Source: Stappia sp. WLB 29
GTDB taxonomy: Bacteria > Pseudomonadota > Alphaproteobacteria > Rhizobiales > Stappiaceae
DNA: 64,000 nucleotides
Assembly (NCBI RefSeq): GCF_023507705.1
Contig: NZ_JALBGD010000002.1
Span: forward strand, 512,686-576,685
Direction of reading: 5' to 3'
Shown here: positions 1 to 8,330 of the stretch, in pieces
How the letters are laid out: the number at the start of each line of letters is the position of its first letter
How positions within the stretch are numbered: position 1 is the first letter of the stretch
The notes under the pieces: generated by a model
Database searches by the model: none
What the model was told of the DNA's origin: nothing
The model's input: the letters and a program-made list of their open reading frames with translations, nothing else
Translations under genes and position numbers: made by a program

Positions 1-1
1 G

Positions 2-1336
2 CTCGCCTTCGAGACCGAGAGCCAGGACCCGTCCCGCCGGCCGGAGCTGATGCGCTATCTCGTCGAGGAAATGGAGCCCAAGCTCACCGGGCTCGGCTTC
101 GCCTGCCGCATCATGACCAACCCGGTCGACCCGTCCGTGCCCTTCCTCTTTGCCGAGCGCATCGAGGACCCGGCCTTCGAGACCGTGCTCACCTACGGCC
201 ATGGCGACGTCATCCGCGCCCAGACCGACCAGTGGCGCGAGGGGCTGCATCCCTTCCGCCTGGTGCGCGAGGGCGACAAGCTCTACGGGCGCGGCACCGC
301 CGACAACAAGGGCCAGCACTGCATCAACATCGCGGCGCTGCGCACCATTCTCGAGGAGCGCGGCGCGCTCGGCTTCAACTGCAAGATCATCATCGAGATG
401 GGCGAGGAATGCGGCTCGCCCGGCCTGGCCGAGCTGTTTTCGCAGAACCGCGAGACCTTCGCCGCCGACGTGCTGATCGCCTCCGACGGCCCGCGCCTGC
501 ATCCCGACCGTCCGACCCTGTTCATGGGTTCGCGCGGCGCGGTCAATTTCGACCTGCGCGTCGAGCTGCGCGAGGGCGCCCACCATTCGGGCAACTGGGG
601 CGGGTTGCTGCGCGACCCGGCCATGGTGCTGGCCCATGCGCTCGCCTCGATCACCGACCGGCGCGGCCAGATCCAGGTGCCGGAATGGCGCCCGACCAGC
701 CTGACGCCGGCCGTGCGCGAGGCGCTGAAGGACTGCCCGGTCGGCGGTTTCGACGGCCCCTCCGTCGACACCGACTGGGGCGAGGAGAGCCTCACCCCGT
801 CCGAGCGCGTCTTCGGCTGGAACAGCTTCGCCATTCTCGCCCAGACCAGCGGCGTGCCGTCCGCCCCGGTCAACGCCATCTCCGGCCGCGCCCATGCGCA
901 TTGCCAGCTGCGCTATGTGGTCGGTACCGATCCCGACGACATCCTGCCGGCGCTGCGTCGCCATCTCGATGCCAACGGCTTCCAGATGGTCGAGATCGTC
1001 CCGGCCGACCGCGGTTTCTTCCACGCAACGCGCCTCGACCCCGACCATCCCTGGGTCACGCGCGTCAAGACCTCCATCGAGGCGACCACGGGCAAGAAGC
1101 CGGCGATCCTGCCGAATCTCGCCGGCTCGCTGCCGAACGAGACCTTCGCCGACATTCTCGGCCTGCCGACCGTCTGGGTGCCGCATTCCTACCCCGGCTG
1201 CTCCCAGCACGCGCCGAACGAGCACGCGCTCCATTCCATGACCCGCGAGGCGCTGGCGATGATGGCCGGCCTGTTCTGGGACATCGGCGAGGCGAACGCG
1301 GCCCGCGCCGGCAAGACGGCCGAAGCGACCGCCTAA
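2..1336 (+). CDS. M20 family metallopeptidase (5' end outside the window)
   Basis: Zn-dependent M20 amidohydrolase/dipeptidase of the ArgE/DapE/CPG2 type, hydrolysing an amide or peptide bond in the cytoplasm; the substrate cannot be read from sequence. The reading frame is open from base 2 and the residues before the first ATG (base 50) already look like the family N-terminus, so the true start lies upstream. Visible metal-site motifs in order are [31 protein letters not shown] and a late SQHAPNEH. The dimerisation domain sits between them. It ends in TAA and is followed by a strong terminator at about 1493. It is convergent with the tctA gene, so it belongs to an operon outside the window. 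Family assignment is firm, substrate unknown. Confidence 0.9.
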   Translation, partial: LAFETESQDPSRRPELMRYLVEEMEPKLTGLGFACRIMTNPVDPSVPFLFAERIEDPAFETVLTYGHGDVIRAQTDQWREGLHPFRLVREGDKLYGRGTADNKGQHCINIAALRTILEERGALGFNCKIIIEMGEECGSPGLAELFSQNRETFAADVLIASDGPRLHPDRPTLFMGSRGAVNFDLRVELREGAHHSGNWGGLLRDPAMVLAHALASITDRRGQIQVPEWRPTSLTPAVREALKDCPVGGFDGPSVDTDWGEESLTPSERVFGWNSFAILAQTSGVPSAPVNAISGRAHAHCQLRYVVGTDPDDILPALRRHLDANGFQMVEIVPADRGFFHATRLDPDHPWVTRVKTSIEATTGKKPAILPNLAGSLPNETFADILGLPTVWVPHSYPGCSQHAPNEHALHSMTREALAMMAGLFWDIGEANAARAGKTAEATA

Positions 1337-1492
1337 GACGCGGCCTGAACCGGATTTCCCGCTCGTCCGATCCGTCGCCATCATGCCACGGGCCGGACCG
1401 GCGGGGATTACTCGAACTGGGTGCGGGGACAAGCGTCCCGCCGGCGCTTGGCCGCTTCCGGGGATAGGCTTGAGATATCCCCGCACACGACA

Positions 1493-1527
1493 ACGCCCGG
1501 ACGGGTCTTCGTCCGGGCGTCGTTTTT
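1493..1527 (+). terminator. Rho-independent terminator of the M20 gene
   Basis: A perfect 10-bp stem (ACGCCCGGAC at 1493-1502, GTCCGGGCGT at 1511-1520) with an 8-nt loop is followed by CG and six T on the plus strand. It ends the plus-strand M20 transcript. There is no T tract on the minus strand, so it does not serve tctA. Confidence 0.85.
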
Positions 1528-1564
1528 TGCGACGATTGAGAGCGCTTGCGTCAAGATTTCTCGA

Positions 1565-1584
1565 AATTTTGCAAAATCCGTCTC
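1565..1584. repeat. Intergenic repeat copy 1 (AATTTYGCAAAATCCGTCTC)
   Basis: This 20-bp element matches 46815-46834 at 19 of 20 positions. It contains the palindrome ATTTTGCAAAAT (1566-1577). It sits in an AT-rich patch with three copies of TCTCGAAAWT (starting at 1559, 1581 and 1591) directly after the 3' end of tctA. The GC content is far below that of the flanking genes. Confidence 0.6.
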
Positions 1585-1603
1585 GAAAATTCTCGAAATT
1601 CTC

Positions 1604-3112
1604 TCAGGCGTTGTTTTCGCTCATGTTTTTTGCGCGGCGGCGCTTGATCGCCTTCATCACGGGCCACAGGATCATCGCCACGGTCGCCACCGCCAGCACC
1701 GCCGAGATCGGCCGGGTCAGCAGCTCCACCGGGTCGCCCCGGCTGATCAGCAGCGCGCGGCGCACGCTCTGCTCGGCCATCGGCCCCAGGATCATGCCCA
1801 GGATGATCGGCGCCAGCGGCACGTTCAGCTTTTCCAGCAGGTAGCCGGCCGTGCCCGCCGCCAGCATCACCCACAGGTCGACCGGCCGCCCGTTGATCAC
1901 ATAGACGCCGACGCACATCAGCACCAGGATCGAGGGCACCAGCAACACGCCCGGAAGTCTTTGAATCTGCGCGAAGATTCTGGTCGCGGCGGCGCCGCCG
2001 ACCAGCAGGATCAGCACAGAGGTCAGCAGCATCTCGATCATGAAGCCGCCGACCAGCACCGGGTTCTGGTGGAACAGCTGCGGCCCCGGCTGCAGCCCGT
2101 GGATCATCAGCGCGCTCAGCACCAGCGCGGCCACCACATTGCCAGGAATGCCAAGGGTCAGCGCCGGAATCATCGAGGCGGCGTTGTCGGCATTGTTGCC
2201 GCATTCGGCCGCCGCCACGCCTTGCGGGTTGCCCTTGCCGAAGCTTTCGGGCTCGGAACTGGCGTTCTTGGCGGCGTTGTAGCTCAGGAACGCGGCGATG
2301 TTGCCGCCCGCCCCCGGCAGGATGCCGACGAAGATGCCGATCAGCGACGAGCGGCCCCAGGTCGGCAGCAGGCCTTTGACCTCGCCCTTGCGGAACGGCA
2401 CGCTGGCGAGCCGCAGCTGCGCGGCCGAAAGGCCTTTCAAGTCGCACTTTTCGGCCAGTTGCAGCACCGGCGGCAAGGCGTAGAGGCCGACCAGCACGAC
2501 CACCAGGTCGAGCCCGCCGAGCAGCCAGGGCTGGTCGAACGTGTAGCGCGCCTGGCCCGACAGCTGGTCGATGCCGACCGTGCCGAGCAGCAGGCCGAGC
2601 ACCGCCGCCATCACGCCCTTGACCGGGTCGCTGCCGACCATGACGCCGACCGAGGCCATGCCGAACATGGCGATCCAGAAATATTCGGCCGGCCCGAAAT
2701 GCAGCGTCGCGCGGGCCAGCAGCGGCCCGACGGTCATCAGGGCCAGCGCGCTGGCGATGCCGCCGACGGCCGACGACCAGCAGGCGATCTTCAGTGCCTT
2801 GGCCGCTTCGCCCTTCTCGGCCATCGGGAAGCCGTCGAAGGTCGTGGCGATGGAGGCCGGGGTGCCCGGAATGCGCAGCAGGATCGCCGGGATCGCGCCG
2901 CCATACATCGAGCCGTTGTAGATGCCGGCGACCATCGCCAGAGCCACCAGCGGATCCATCGAGTAGGTCAGTGGCAGCAGCAGGGCAATGGCCATGACCG
3001 GGTTGAGGCCGGGCAGGGCGCCGATCAGTACGCCGAGCAGCGTCGCGCCCAGCATGGCGACGAGCGGCCCGGTCGCCATCACGGCGGAGGTGGCGTTCAG
3101 CAGGAAGTCCAT
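1604..3112 (-). CDS. tctA: Tripartite tricarboxylate transporter large permease, TctA family
   Basis: Large integral-membrane subunit (about 12 helices, 502 aa) of a tripartite tricarboxylate transporter, importing a carboxylate delivered by the periplasmic TctC protein using ion gradients. The N-terminal GALPGLNPVMAIALLLPLTY block and the IPGTPASIATTFDGFPMAEKG block are TctA signatures. I start at ATG 3112, one base after the tctB stop and 5 nt after GGAGG; an upstream TTG (3124) would overlap tctB and lacks support. Last gene of gntR-tctC-tctB-tctA. The substrate is not determinable from sequence; tricarboxylates, dicarboxylates or aromatic acids are all known for the family. Confidence 0.92.
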   Translation of the reverse strand: MDFLLNATSAVMATGPLVAMLGATLLGVLIGALPGLNPVMAIALLLPLTYSMDPLVALAMVAGIYNGSMYGGAIPAILLRIPGTPASIATTFDGFPMAEKGEAAKALKIACWSSAVGGIASALALMTVGPLLARATLHFGPAEYFWIAMFGMASVGVMVGSDPVKGVMAAVLGLLLGTVGIDQLSGQARYTFDQPWLLGGLDLVVVLVGLYALPPVLQLAEKCDLKGLSAAQLRLASVPFRKGEVKGLLPTWGRSSLIGIFVGILPGAGGNIAAFLSYNAAKNASSEPESFGKGNPQGVAAAECGNNADNAASMIPALTLGIPGNVVAALVLSALMIHGLQPGPQLFHQNPVLVGGFMIEMLLTSVLILLVGGAAATRIFAQIQRLPGVLLVPSILVLMCVGVYVINGRPVDLWVMLAAGTAGYLLEKLNVPLAPIILGMILGPMAEQSVRRALLISRGDPVELLTRPISAVLAVATVAMILWPVMKAIKRRRAKNMSENNA

Positions 3113-3113
3113 C

Positions 3114-3560
3114 TCAGCCTCCAAGGCGCGAGGCGGCCCAAAGCTCGGCCGGCAGCGGCTTGTTGAGCACCAGCGAGAAGACGATCCAGACCAGAGCGAC
3201 GAAGCTCGCCGCCACGACCGCCGTGTAGAGCGGCCGGCGGAAGCCCAGCACCGGCGGCAGCGCCAGCATCAGGAGCGCCGAGGCGGTGTAGAAGCCGAGC
3301 GGCAGGATCAGCGCCACGTAGATCACGCCGGCGGCCAGCGCCTTGACGAGGTTGGCCGGCACGTCGACGAGCCGTCGCGGCGCATCGGTCTTGGAACGGG
3401 CGGCGCGCAGCATCACCAGAGCGCCGCACAGCGCCAGGCCCAGACCCAGCACCATCGGGTAGGTGCCGCCGGCTCCCTGGTAGGAGCCGGCCTGCCATGC
3501 GGCCGCCAGGCCGAGGCCCGCGAAGAGCAGGCCAAGGGCCAGGTCCTGGCTGCGCTCCAT
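3114..3560 (-). CDS. tctB: Tripartite tricarboxylate transporter small permease, TctB family
   Basis: Small membrane subunit (148 aa, four predicted helices) pairing with TctA. Hydrophobic segments lie near residues 7-25, 38-52, 70-110 and 115-135, separated by a basic loop (RAARSKTDAPRR). TctB proteins diverge strongly, so the call rests on size, topology and a position one base from both tctC and tctA. Start at ATG 3560 directly follows the tctC stop codon, implying translational coupling. Confidence 0.85.
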   Translation of the reverse strand: MERSQDLALGLLFAGLGLAAAWQAGSYQGAGGTYPMVLGLGLALCGALVMLRAARSKTDAPRRLVDVPANLVKALAAGVIYVALILPLGFYTASALLMLALPPVLGFRRPLYTAVVAASFVALVWIVFSLVLNKPLPAELWAASRLGG

Positions 3561-3561
3561 C

Positions 3562-4518
3562 TTACTTCGCCAGACCCAGGTTCTTGGAGACGACGGCGAG
3601 CGCGTCGAACTCTTCCCTCAGCCGCTCGCCGAGCGCCTCGCCCTTGACCACGTTCGGGACTTCGCCCTTGGAGGCCAGGAACTCGACATAGGACGGGTCG
3701 TTGACCGCCTCGTCGATGACGGCGGCGAGCTTGTCGACGATGGCCTGGTCGAGGCCCTTCGGGCCCAGGATCGCCCGCCACAGCAGGGTCTCCTTGTCGC
3801 CGAGGCCGAGGCTTTCGAGGCCCGCCGCCTGCGGCAGCGCCGGCACGTCGGCGGCCGAGGTCACGACGAGGCACTTGGCCTGCTTCTCTTCGACGTAGGG
3901 CAGGACCGGCGAGATCGAGCCGCCATAGATGTCGACATGCTTGCCGAGGAAGTTCTGCAGGGTCTCGCCGGCGCCGCCGAACGGGATGGCGACCGCCTTG
4001 ATGTCGCGGGCCTGGAAGATGCGTTCGGCGGCCAGCTGCATCGTGCCGCCGATGCCGTCGTTGCCGTAGGTGTACTTGTCCGGGTTGGCGGCGAGCTCGG
4101 CCAGGAACTCTTCGCCCGTCTCGGCCGGAAACTCCGGATGGACGCACAGCGTGTAGGCCGTTTCGGAGGTCGAGGCGATGGGCGTGAAGCTGTCGAGCGT
4201 GTAGGCGACGTTCTGGACCTGCGGCACGGTGGTCAGCGGGCTGTTCCAGGTGGCGAAGAGCGCGTAGCCGTCGGGCTTGGCCTGCATGAACTGCGAGGCG
4301 CCGACCGAGCCGCCGCCGCCGCCGACATTCAGCACGGCGATGGAGGTGCCGAGCTTCTCTTCCAGCAGCAGTGCCAGCTTGCGGGCGCTGGTGTCGGTAC
4401 CGCCGCCGGCACCGGCCGGGATGGTGAGTTCGATGGGGCGCTCGGGATAGTCGGAAAGCGCGGGGCTGGAGGTGCAGCCGAGCAGGGCTGCTGCGACAAT
4501 GATCTTGTTGATTTTCAT
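3562..4518 (-). CDS. tctC: TctC-family periplasmic solute-binding protein (likely lipoprotein)
   Basis: 318-aa substrate-binding protein of the TTT system (Bug/TctC fold). The signal peptide has an AALLGC lipobox with the Cys at about residue 14, so it may be membrane-anchored; the PALSDYPERPIEL stretch after it marks the mature start. The typical ligand-loop motif IPAGAGGGTDTSARKLA follows. The start at ATG 4518 is chosen because it begins the signal peptide and has GGGAGAG about 7 nt upstream; the open frame extends much further but overlaps gntR. It lies 29 bp downstream of gntR in the same operon. Ligand is not predictable from sequence. Confidence 0.92.
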   Translation of the reverse strand: MKINKIIVAAALLGCTSSPALSDYPERPIELTIPAGAGGGTDTSARKLALLLEEKLGTSIAVLNVGGGGGSVGASQFMQAKPDGYALFATWNSPLTTVPQVQNVAYTLDSFTPIASTSETAYTLCVHPEFPAETGEEFLAELAANPDKYTYGNDGIGGTMQLAAERIFQARDIKAVAIPFGGAGETLQNFLGKHVDIYGGSISPVLPYVEEKQAKCLVVTSAADVPALPQAAGLESLGLGDKETLLWRAILGPKGLDQAIVDKLAAVIDEAVNDPSYVEFLASKGEVPNVVKGEALGERLREEFDALAVVSKNLGLAK

Positions 4519-4547
4519 GTTGTTTCTCTCCCGTAAGGCGGCTTTTG

Positions 4548-5279
4548 TCAGCCGATTTCGCTGCGGTAGTGGAATTGCGCGGCACTGCCGCGGGCGATGC
4601 GCCATTCGACGGGCGTGCCGTCGATGTCGAAGGCGGTTCGCCGGATGATCGCCAGCGGGTCGCCGGCCTTGAGCTTCAGCCGGGCGGCGACCTGATCGTC
4701 GGCGCGGCCGAAGGACAGGTCGTCGGTCGCGCGCTTCACCAGCACGCCGAAGCGTTCGAAATAGAGCGGATACAGCAGCGGCCCGAAGGCGCTGTCCGGC
4801 AGGCTTTCGAAGCCGGCAAAGCGATCTGCGCGAATGTAGAGCTCCTCGAAGAGGACCGGCTGGTCCGAGAGGGACCGCAGGCGGATGATGCCGATCACGT
4901 CGTGCGTGCCGAGCGCCGCCTCGGCCTCCTTCGGCGCCCTGGTGCGGGCGCGCAGGATCAACTCGCTGGTCGGGATGGAGGAGGGGGCGCCGTCGGGGCC
5001 GCGCACCTGGAAGAAGCGGAAGAGCGTCGCGTCGAAGGACGGGCGGCGCAGATAGGTGCCCGAGCCCTGGCGGCGTTCCAGCAGGCCTTCCGCCACCAGC
5101 CCGTCGACCGCCTTGCGGACCGTGCCGATGGAGATGCCGTACTCGCGCGCCAGACGCGCCTCGGAGGGGATCGGATGGTTCGGACCCCATTCGCCGCTGG
5201 CGATGCGGGAGGCAAGGGCGTCGCGCAGCCTGGCATAGGCCGGCAGCCGCTCGTCCGCGCTGGGTATCCTGTGGGCCAT
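4548..5279 (-). CDS. GntR-family regulator, HutC/UTRA type
   Basis: 243-aa transcription factor with an N-terminal winged helix-turn-helix (about residues 13-75: IPSEARLAREYGISIGTVRKAVDGLVAEGLL) and a C-terminal UTRA ligand-sensing domain (about 95-240). ATG 5279 is used: GGAGG lies 7 nt upstream, and the 14 extra residues of the longer frame are not family-like. First gene of the operon gntR-tctCBA and divergent from the amidohydrolase at 5366. It probably represses both directions through the inverted repeat at 5312-5330, responding to the transported compound or a product. Effector unknown. Confidence 0.9.
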   Translation of the reverse strand: MAHRIPSADERLPAYARLRDALASRIASGEWGPNHPIPSEARLAREYGISIGTVRKAVDGLVAEGLLERRQGSGTYLRRPSFDATLFRFFQVRGPDGAPSSIPTSELILRARTRAPKEAEAALGTHDVIGIIRLRSLSDQPVLFEELYIRADRFAGFESLPDSAFGPLLYPLYFERFGVLVKRATDDLSFGRADDQVAARLKLKAGDPLAIIRRTAFDIDGTPVEWRIARGSAAQFHYRSEIG

Positions 5280-5311
5280 TCCGTTTCCTCCTCGAACCTT
5301 CCTTAGCGGAT

Positions 5312-5345
5312 GTTGACCCATTCAGTCAACTAGTCATATATATGA
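5312..5345 (+). promoter_or_regulatory. Divergent promoter/operator between gntR-tctCBA and the amidohydrolase
   Basis: A plus-strand promoter is visible: TTGACC (5313-5318), an 18-nt spacer and TATATA (5337-5342), placing a start near 5349, with GGGAG (5355-5359) before ATG 5366. The -35 is embedded in the inverted repeat GTTGAC-N7-GTCAAC (5312-5330), a plausible GntR operator. A second perfect palindrome TCATATATATGA (5334-5345) covers the -10. On the minus strand TTGACT (5329-5324) could serve gntR, but its -10 is weak. Confidence 0.6.
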
Positions 5346-5365
5346 ATTCTTCTCGGGAGTTGCGG

Positions 5366-6145
5366 ATGATCCGGTTCGATTGCCACGTTCATGTCTATGA
5401 GGAAGTGACGGCGACGCGCGGTGCGCGCTACGTGCCGGCGGTGCCGGCGCCGCTGGCCGGTTGGCAGGCCGGCATGGCGCGGCACGGCCTTTCCGGCGGC
5501 GTCATCGTCCAGGTCAGCTTTCTCGGCTTCGACAATTCGCAGCTGCTCGACGCTCTGTCGCGGCTCGACCCGCAGCGCTTTGCCGGCGTCGCGGTGGTGC
5601 CCGACGACATCGACGCGGCCGCGCTCGATACGCTGGCCGCCGCCGGCATTCGCGGCATCCGCTGGAACCTGGTGCGCGGCGCGCCGGTGCCCGACCTGGA
5701 GAGCCCGGCCGTCGCCGGGCTGCTCCAGCGCTTGCGCGAACGCGGCCTGCACGTGGAGATCCAGCTCGAGGGGCCGCGCCTGCCCGCCATCGTCGGCCCG
5801 CTGCTGTCGCGCGGCATCACCGTCGTGGTCGATCATTTCGGCCTGCCGGACGAGGCGGATCCTGCCCGCGATCCCTGGCTTTGCGCGCTGGCGCAGGCCG
5901 GCGACCTGTCGCGCCTTTTCGTGAAATTCTCCGCCCCCTACCGCTCGCCGGTCGATGTCGCCCCGCATGCGCGCGCGCTGCTTGAGCTGTTGCCGCCGGA
6001 CCATGTGGTCTGGGGCACCGACTGGCCGCATACCCAGCACGAGGCCGTCACCGACTACGACCGGGCGGCGGCCGGCCGCGAGGCCTTCGGCATTGCCGAC
6101 GATGCGGGTGCGGTGAAGGCGCTCTACGGCCTCTCCCTCGCCTGA
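5366..6145 (+). CDS. Amidohydrolase-family protein, 2-pyrone-4,6-dicarboxylate-hydrolase-like
   Basis: 259-aa TIM-barrel metal-dependent hydrolase (amidohydrolase_2, LigI-like). FDCHVHVYEE at the N-terminus is the HxH metal/substrate motif; VVDHFG in the middle and WGTDWPH near the C-terminus supply the other His/Asp ligands. LigI relatives open lactones or pyrones such as 2-pyrone-4,6-dicarboxylate, giving acids that a tricarboxylate transporter could also import, which fits the divergent tctCBA. ATG 5366 is chosen over the ATG at 5342, since the latter lies in the promoter -10 palindrome and 5366 has GGGAG at 6 nt. Exact substrate uncertain; other lactonases belong to the same family. Confidence 0.85.
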   Translation: MIRFDCHVHVYEEVTATRGARYVPAVPAPLAGWQAGMARHGLSGGVIVQVSFLGFDNSQLLDALSRLDPQRFAGVAVVPDDIDAAALDTLAAAGIRGIRWNLVRGAPVPDLESPAVAGLLQRLRERGLHVEIQLEGPRLPAIVGPLLSRGITVVVDHFGLPDEADPARDPWLCALAQAGDLSRLFVKFSAPYRSPVDVAPHARALLELLPPDHVVWGTDWPHTQHEAVTDYDRAAAGREAFGIADDAGAVKALYGLSLA

Positions 6146-6162
6146 GGGACTTCTAGCAAGCT

Positions 6163-6179
6163 GCCGCTTTCCAAGCGGC
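6163..6179 (+). other. Short perfect hairpin after the amidohydrolase gene
   Basis: GCCGCTT-TCC-AAGCGGC, 7-bp perfect stem with a 3-nt loop, lies 17 bp after the stop codon and before the LysR gene. It has no T tract, so it may be a Rho-dependent or stabilising 3' structure rather than an intrinsic terminator. Confidence 0.35.
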
Positions 6180-6205
6180 GGGCGCGGCTGTAGCCTTGCC
6201 GGCGC

Positions 6206-7132
6206 ATGGCCAACGAGACCCCGCTGACGCTCCGCCAGATCGAAGTGCTACGCGCCGTCATGGTGGCGGGCTCGATCGCCGGTGCCGCGCGCATTCTCAA
6301 CGTCGCCCAGCCCGGTATCAGCCGGACGATGAAGCATCTGGAAGCCTCGCTCGGCATCAAGCTGTTCACCCGCAGCGGCGGCCGTTACGTTCCGACGCCG
6401 GAATCGCAGCAGGTGTTCCTGCAGCTGCAGGAGGTCCATAAGAAGCTCGTCCACCTGCAGGTCTCCATCGGCCAGCTGGAGCGCGGCCACGACGTCGAGA
6501 TCTCGCTCGCCTCCGTGCCCAGCATCGCCAATGTGATGGTGCCGCTGGCGGCGGCCGGGCTGAAGGCCCGCTATCCCGACATCCGCATGAACATCGAGAT
6601 CCTGAAGATCGAGGAGGCCATCGACTTCCTGCTGCTCGGCAAGGGTCAGTTCGTGTGCATGAGCCACCGCTTCGAGCATTCCTCGATCGTCTTCGAGCCG
6701 CTGGCCCAGGGGCACCTGTTCTGCGTCGCGCATCGCGACCACCCCCTTGCCGCGCGGACCAAGGTCACCGCGGCGGAGATCGCCGCCTTTCCGCTGATCG
6801 GCATCGACCCGGCGGACCCCTATGGCGCGATCCTCGCCGAAATCTTCGCCCGCCAGGGTCTCGACTTCCACATCGAGATCCGCGCCCGCTTCGGCACGAC
6901 GGTGCTGGGGCTGGTCCGGCAGAACCTCGGCGTTGCCGTTCTCGACAACTTCACCGTCGCCGACCTGCCACGCGTCGAGCCGGACATCCGCCTGATCCCG
7001 ATCGCCGAGCCGACGCCGTTCCGCACCTATGTGGCGCGGCGCTCGGACCTGGAGATCTCGGGCTTCGCCGAGGCCTTCGTCGAGCTGTTGCGCGGCGAAA
7101 TGGAGACGACGACCCGGCGGACAGCGACATAA
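6206..7132 (+). CDS. LysR-family transcriptional regulator
   Basis: 308-aa LysR regulator: N-terminal winged HTH at about residues 8-66 (LRQIEVLRAVMVAGSIAGAA, then VAQPGISRTMKHLE) and a periplasmic-binding-protein-like effector domain at about 95-300. Same orientation as, and directly upstream of, the tctCBA-gfo-quiC operon, which it presumably activates. A perfect T-N11-A inverted repeat (7129-7143) overlaps its own stop codon and sits about 128 bp before tctC. Effector is likely an intermediate of the neighbouring pathway. Confidence 0.9.
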   Translation: MANETPLTLRQIEVLRAVMVAGSIAGAARILNVAQPGISRTMKHLEASLGIKLFTRSGGRYVPTPESQQVFLQLQEVHKKLVHLQVSIGQLERGHDVEISLASVPSIANVMVPLAAAGLKARYPDIRMNIEILKIEEAIDFLLLGKGQFVCMSHRFEHSSIVFEPLAQGHLFCVAHRDHPLAARTKVTAAEIAAFPLIGIDPADPYGAILAEIFARQGLDFHIEIRARFGTTVLGLVRQNLGVAVLDNFTVADLPRVEPDIRLIPIAEPTPFRTYVARRSDLEISGFAEAFVELLRGEMETTTRRTAT

Positions 7133-7143
7133 CCACAGGTTAT
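7129..7143 (+). promoter_or_regulatory. Candidate LysR box (ATAACC-N3-GGTTAT)
   Basis: A perfect 6-bp inverted repeat with T7130 and A7142 separated by 11 bases, matching LysR T-N11-A geometry. It begins on the last codons of the LysR gene and lies in the only gap before the tctCBA operon. Confidence 0.55.
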
Positions 7144-7270
7144 TGATCTCTGCATTATTGGTATTTGCGTTAAGTTTTTCGTCATGCGATTTTTGACAGG
7201 CAATAGCGGCCGCCATCTTCATGGTCTGGGAGGACCCGGCAGGCCGCAACAACGATCCTGGGAGGAAATG

Positions 7271-8263
7271 ATGATCCGCAGTCTTGCCGGAGCAGTCGCT
7301 GCTCTTGCCCTGTCCGCCGGCGTTGCCAGCGCCGACTTCCCCGAGCGCGAGATGCTGGGCGTGGTGATGTGGGGCGCGGGCGGTGCCACCGACGTCGTCG
7401 CCCGTGCGGTCAACCCGGCCGCCGAAGCCGCGCTCGGCAAGCCCATCGTGGTGCTGAACAAGGCCGGCGGCGCCGGCGCCATCTCCACCGCCTATGTAAA
7501 CGCGGCGCCCGCCGACGGCTACACGTTCCTCTACGGCGCCGAGAACCCGCAGCTGCACCCGATCATGGGCGTCAGCAAGCTCGACTACTCGAACTTCTAC
7601 CCGGTCAACATTCTGGGCCGCGGCGTTGCCGTAATCGTCGTGCCGCAGGCCTCCAAGTACCAGACGCTGGCCGAGCTGCTGGACGACATCAAGGCCAATC
7701 CGGGCCAGATCAAGATGGGCTCCACCGGCCCCGGCGGCCTGCCCTCCACGGTCAGCGCGCTGCTGTCCAATTCCGCGCCCTTCGACGTCACCGCCATTCC
7801 CTTCGACGGCGAGGGCCCCGGCCTGACCGCGATGCTGGGCGGCGAGGTCGACTTCATGCCGTCCGGCCTGTCGGCCGCGGCCGAGCAGATCAAGGCCGGA
7901 ACGATGCGGGCGCTTGCGGTCGTCAATGCCGAGCCGGTCGACACGCTGCCGGGCGTTCCGGCGGTGACCGACACGCTTCCCGCCATGGCGTCCTATCTGC
8001 CCTGGGGGCCGTTCTACGGCGTCTTCGTGCGCAAGGACACGCCGGACGACGTCAAGGCCAAGCTGGTCGACGCCTTCGCAACGGCGGCCGGCAGCGACGA
8101 GTTCAAGACGCTGATGGCCAACCGCGGCAACGTCATGATGAACATCTCCGGCGAGGAGGCCGAGAGCTTCCTCGCCAAGTGGCAGCAGGTCACGGCCTGG
8201 GCGCTGCAGGACACGGGCGCCGCCAAGGTCAGCCCGGAGAGCCTCGGTATCCCGCGCCCGTAA
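7271..8263 (+). CDS. tctC: TctC-family periplasmic solute-binding protein
   Basis: 330-aa Bug/TctC-fold binding protein of a second TTT transporter. Sec signal peptide about residues 1-20 (MIRSLAGAVAALALSAGVASA) then DFPERE; the ligand loop is WGAGGATDVVARAVNPA. A longer open frame begins at 7184 but has no signal peptide at its start; ATG 7271 has GGGAGG at 5 nt and is preferred over the adjacent ATG 7268. First gene of tctC-tctB-tctA-gfo-quiC on the plus strand. Substrate inferred from downstream QuiC: a hydroaromatic acid such as dehydroshikimate, shikimate or quinate. Confidence 0.92.
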   Translation: MIRSLAGAVAALALSAGVASADFPEREMLGVVMWGAGGATDVVARAVNPAAEAALGKPIVVLNKAGGAGAISTAYVNAAPADGYTFLYGAENPQLHPIMGVSKLDYSNFYPVNILGRGVAVIVVPQASKYQTLAELLDDIKANPGQIKMGSTGPGGLPSTVSALLSNSAPFDVTAIPFDGEGPGLTAMLGGEVDFMPSGLSAAAEQIKAGTMRALAVVNAEPVDTLPGVPAVTDTLPAMASYLPWGPFYGVFVRKDTPDDVKAKLVDAFATAAGSDEFKTLMANRGNVMMNISGEEAESFLAKWQQVTAWALQDTGAAKVSPESLGIPRP

Positions 8264-8330
8264 CGCCTCAGCGCTGCGGCCGGGACGACGGGGTTCCGGC
8301 CGCGGCCCCCACGCTGCCAGGAGGGTCATG

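Noticed and set aside
5342..5365. ATG at 5342 as start of the amidohydrolase
   Set aside because: It lies within the predicted -10 palindrome, upstream of the expected transcription start, and has no ribosome site; ATG 5366 has both.
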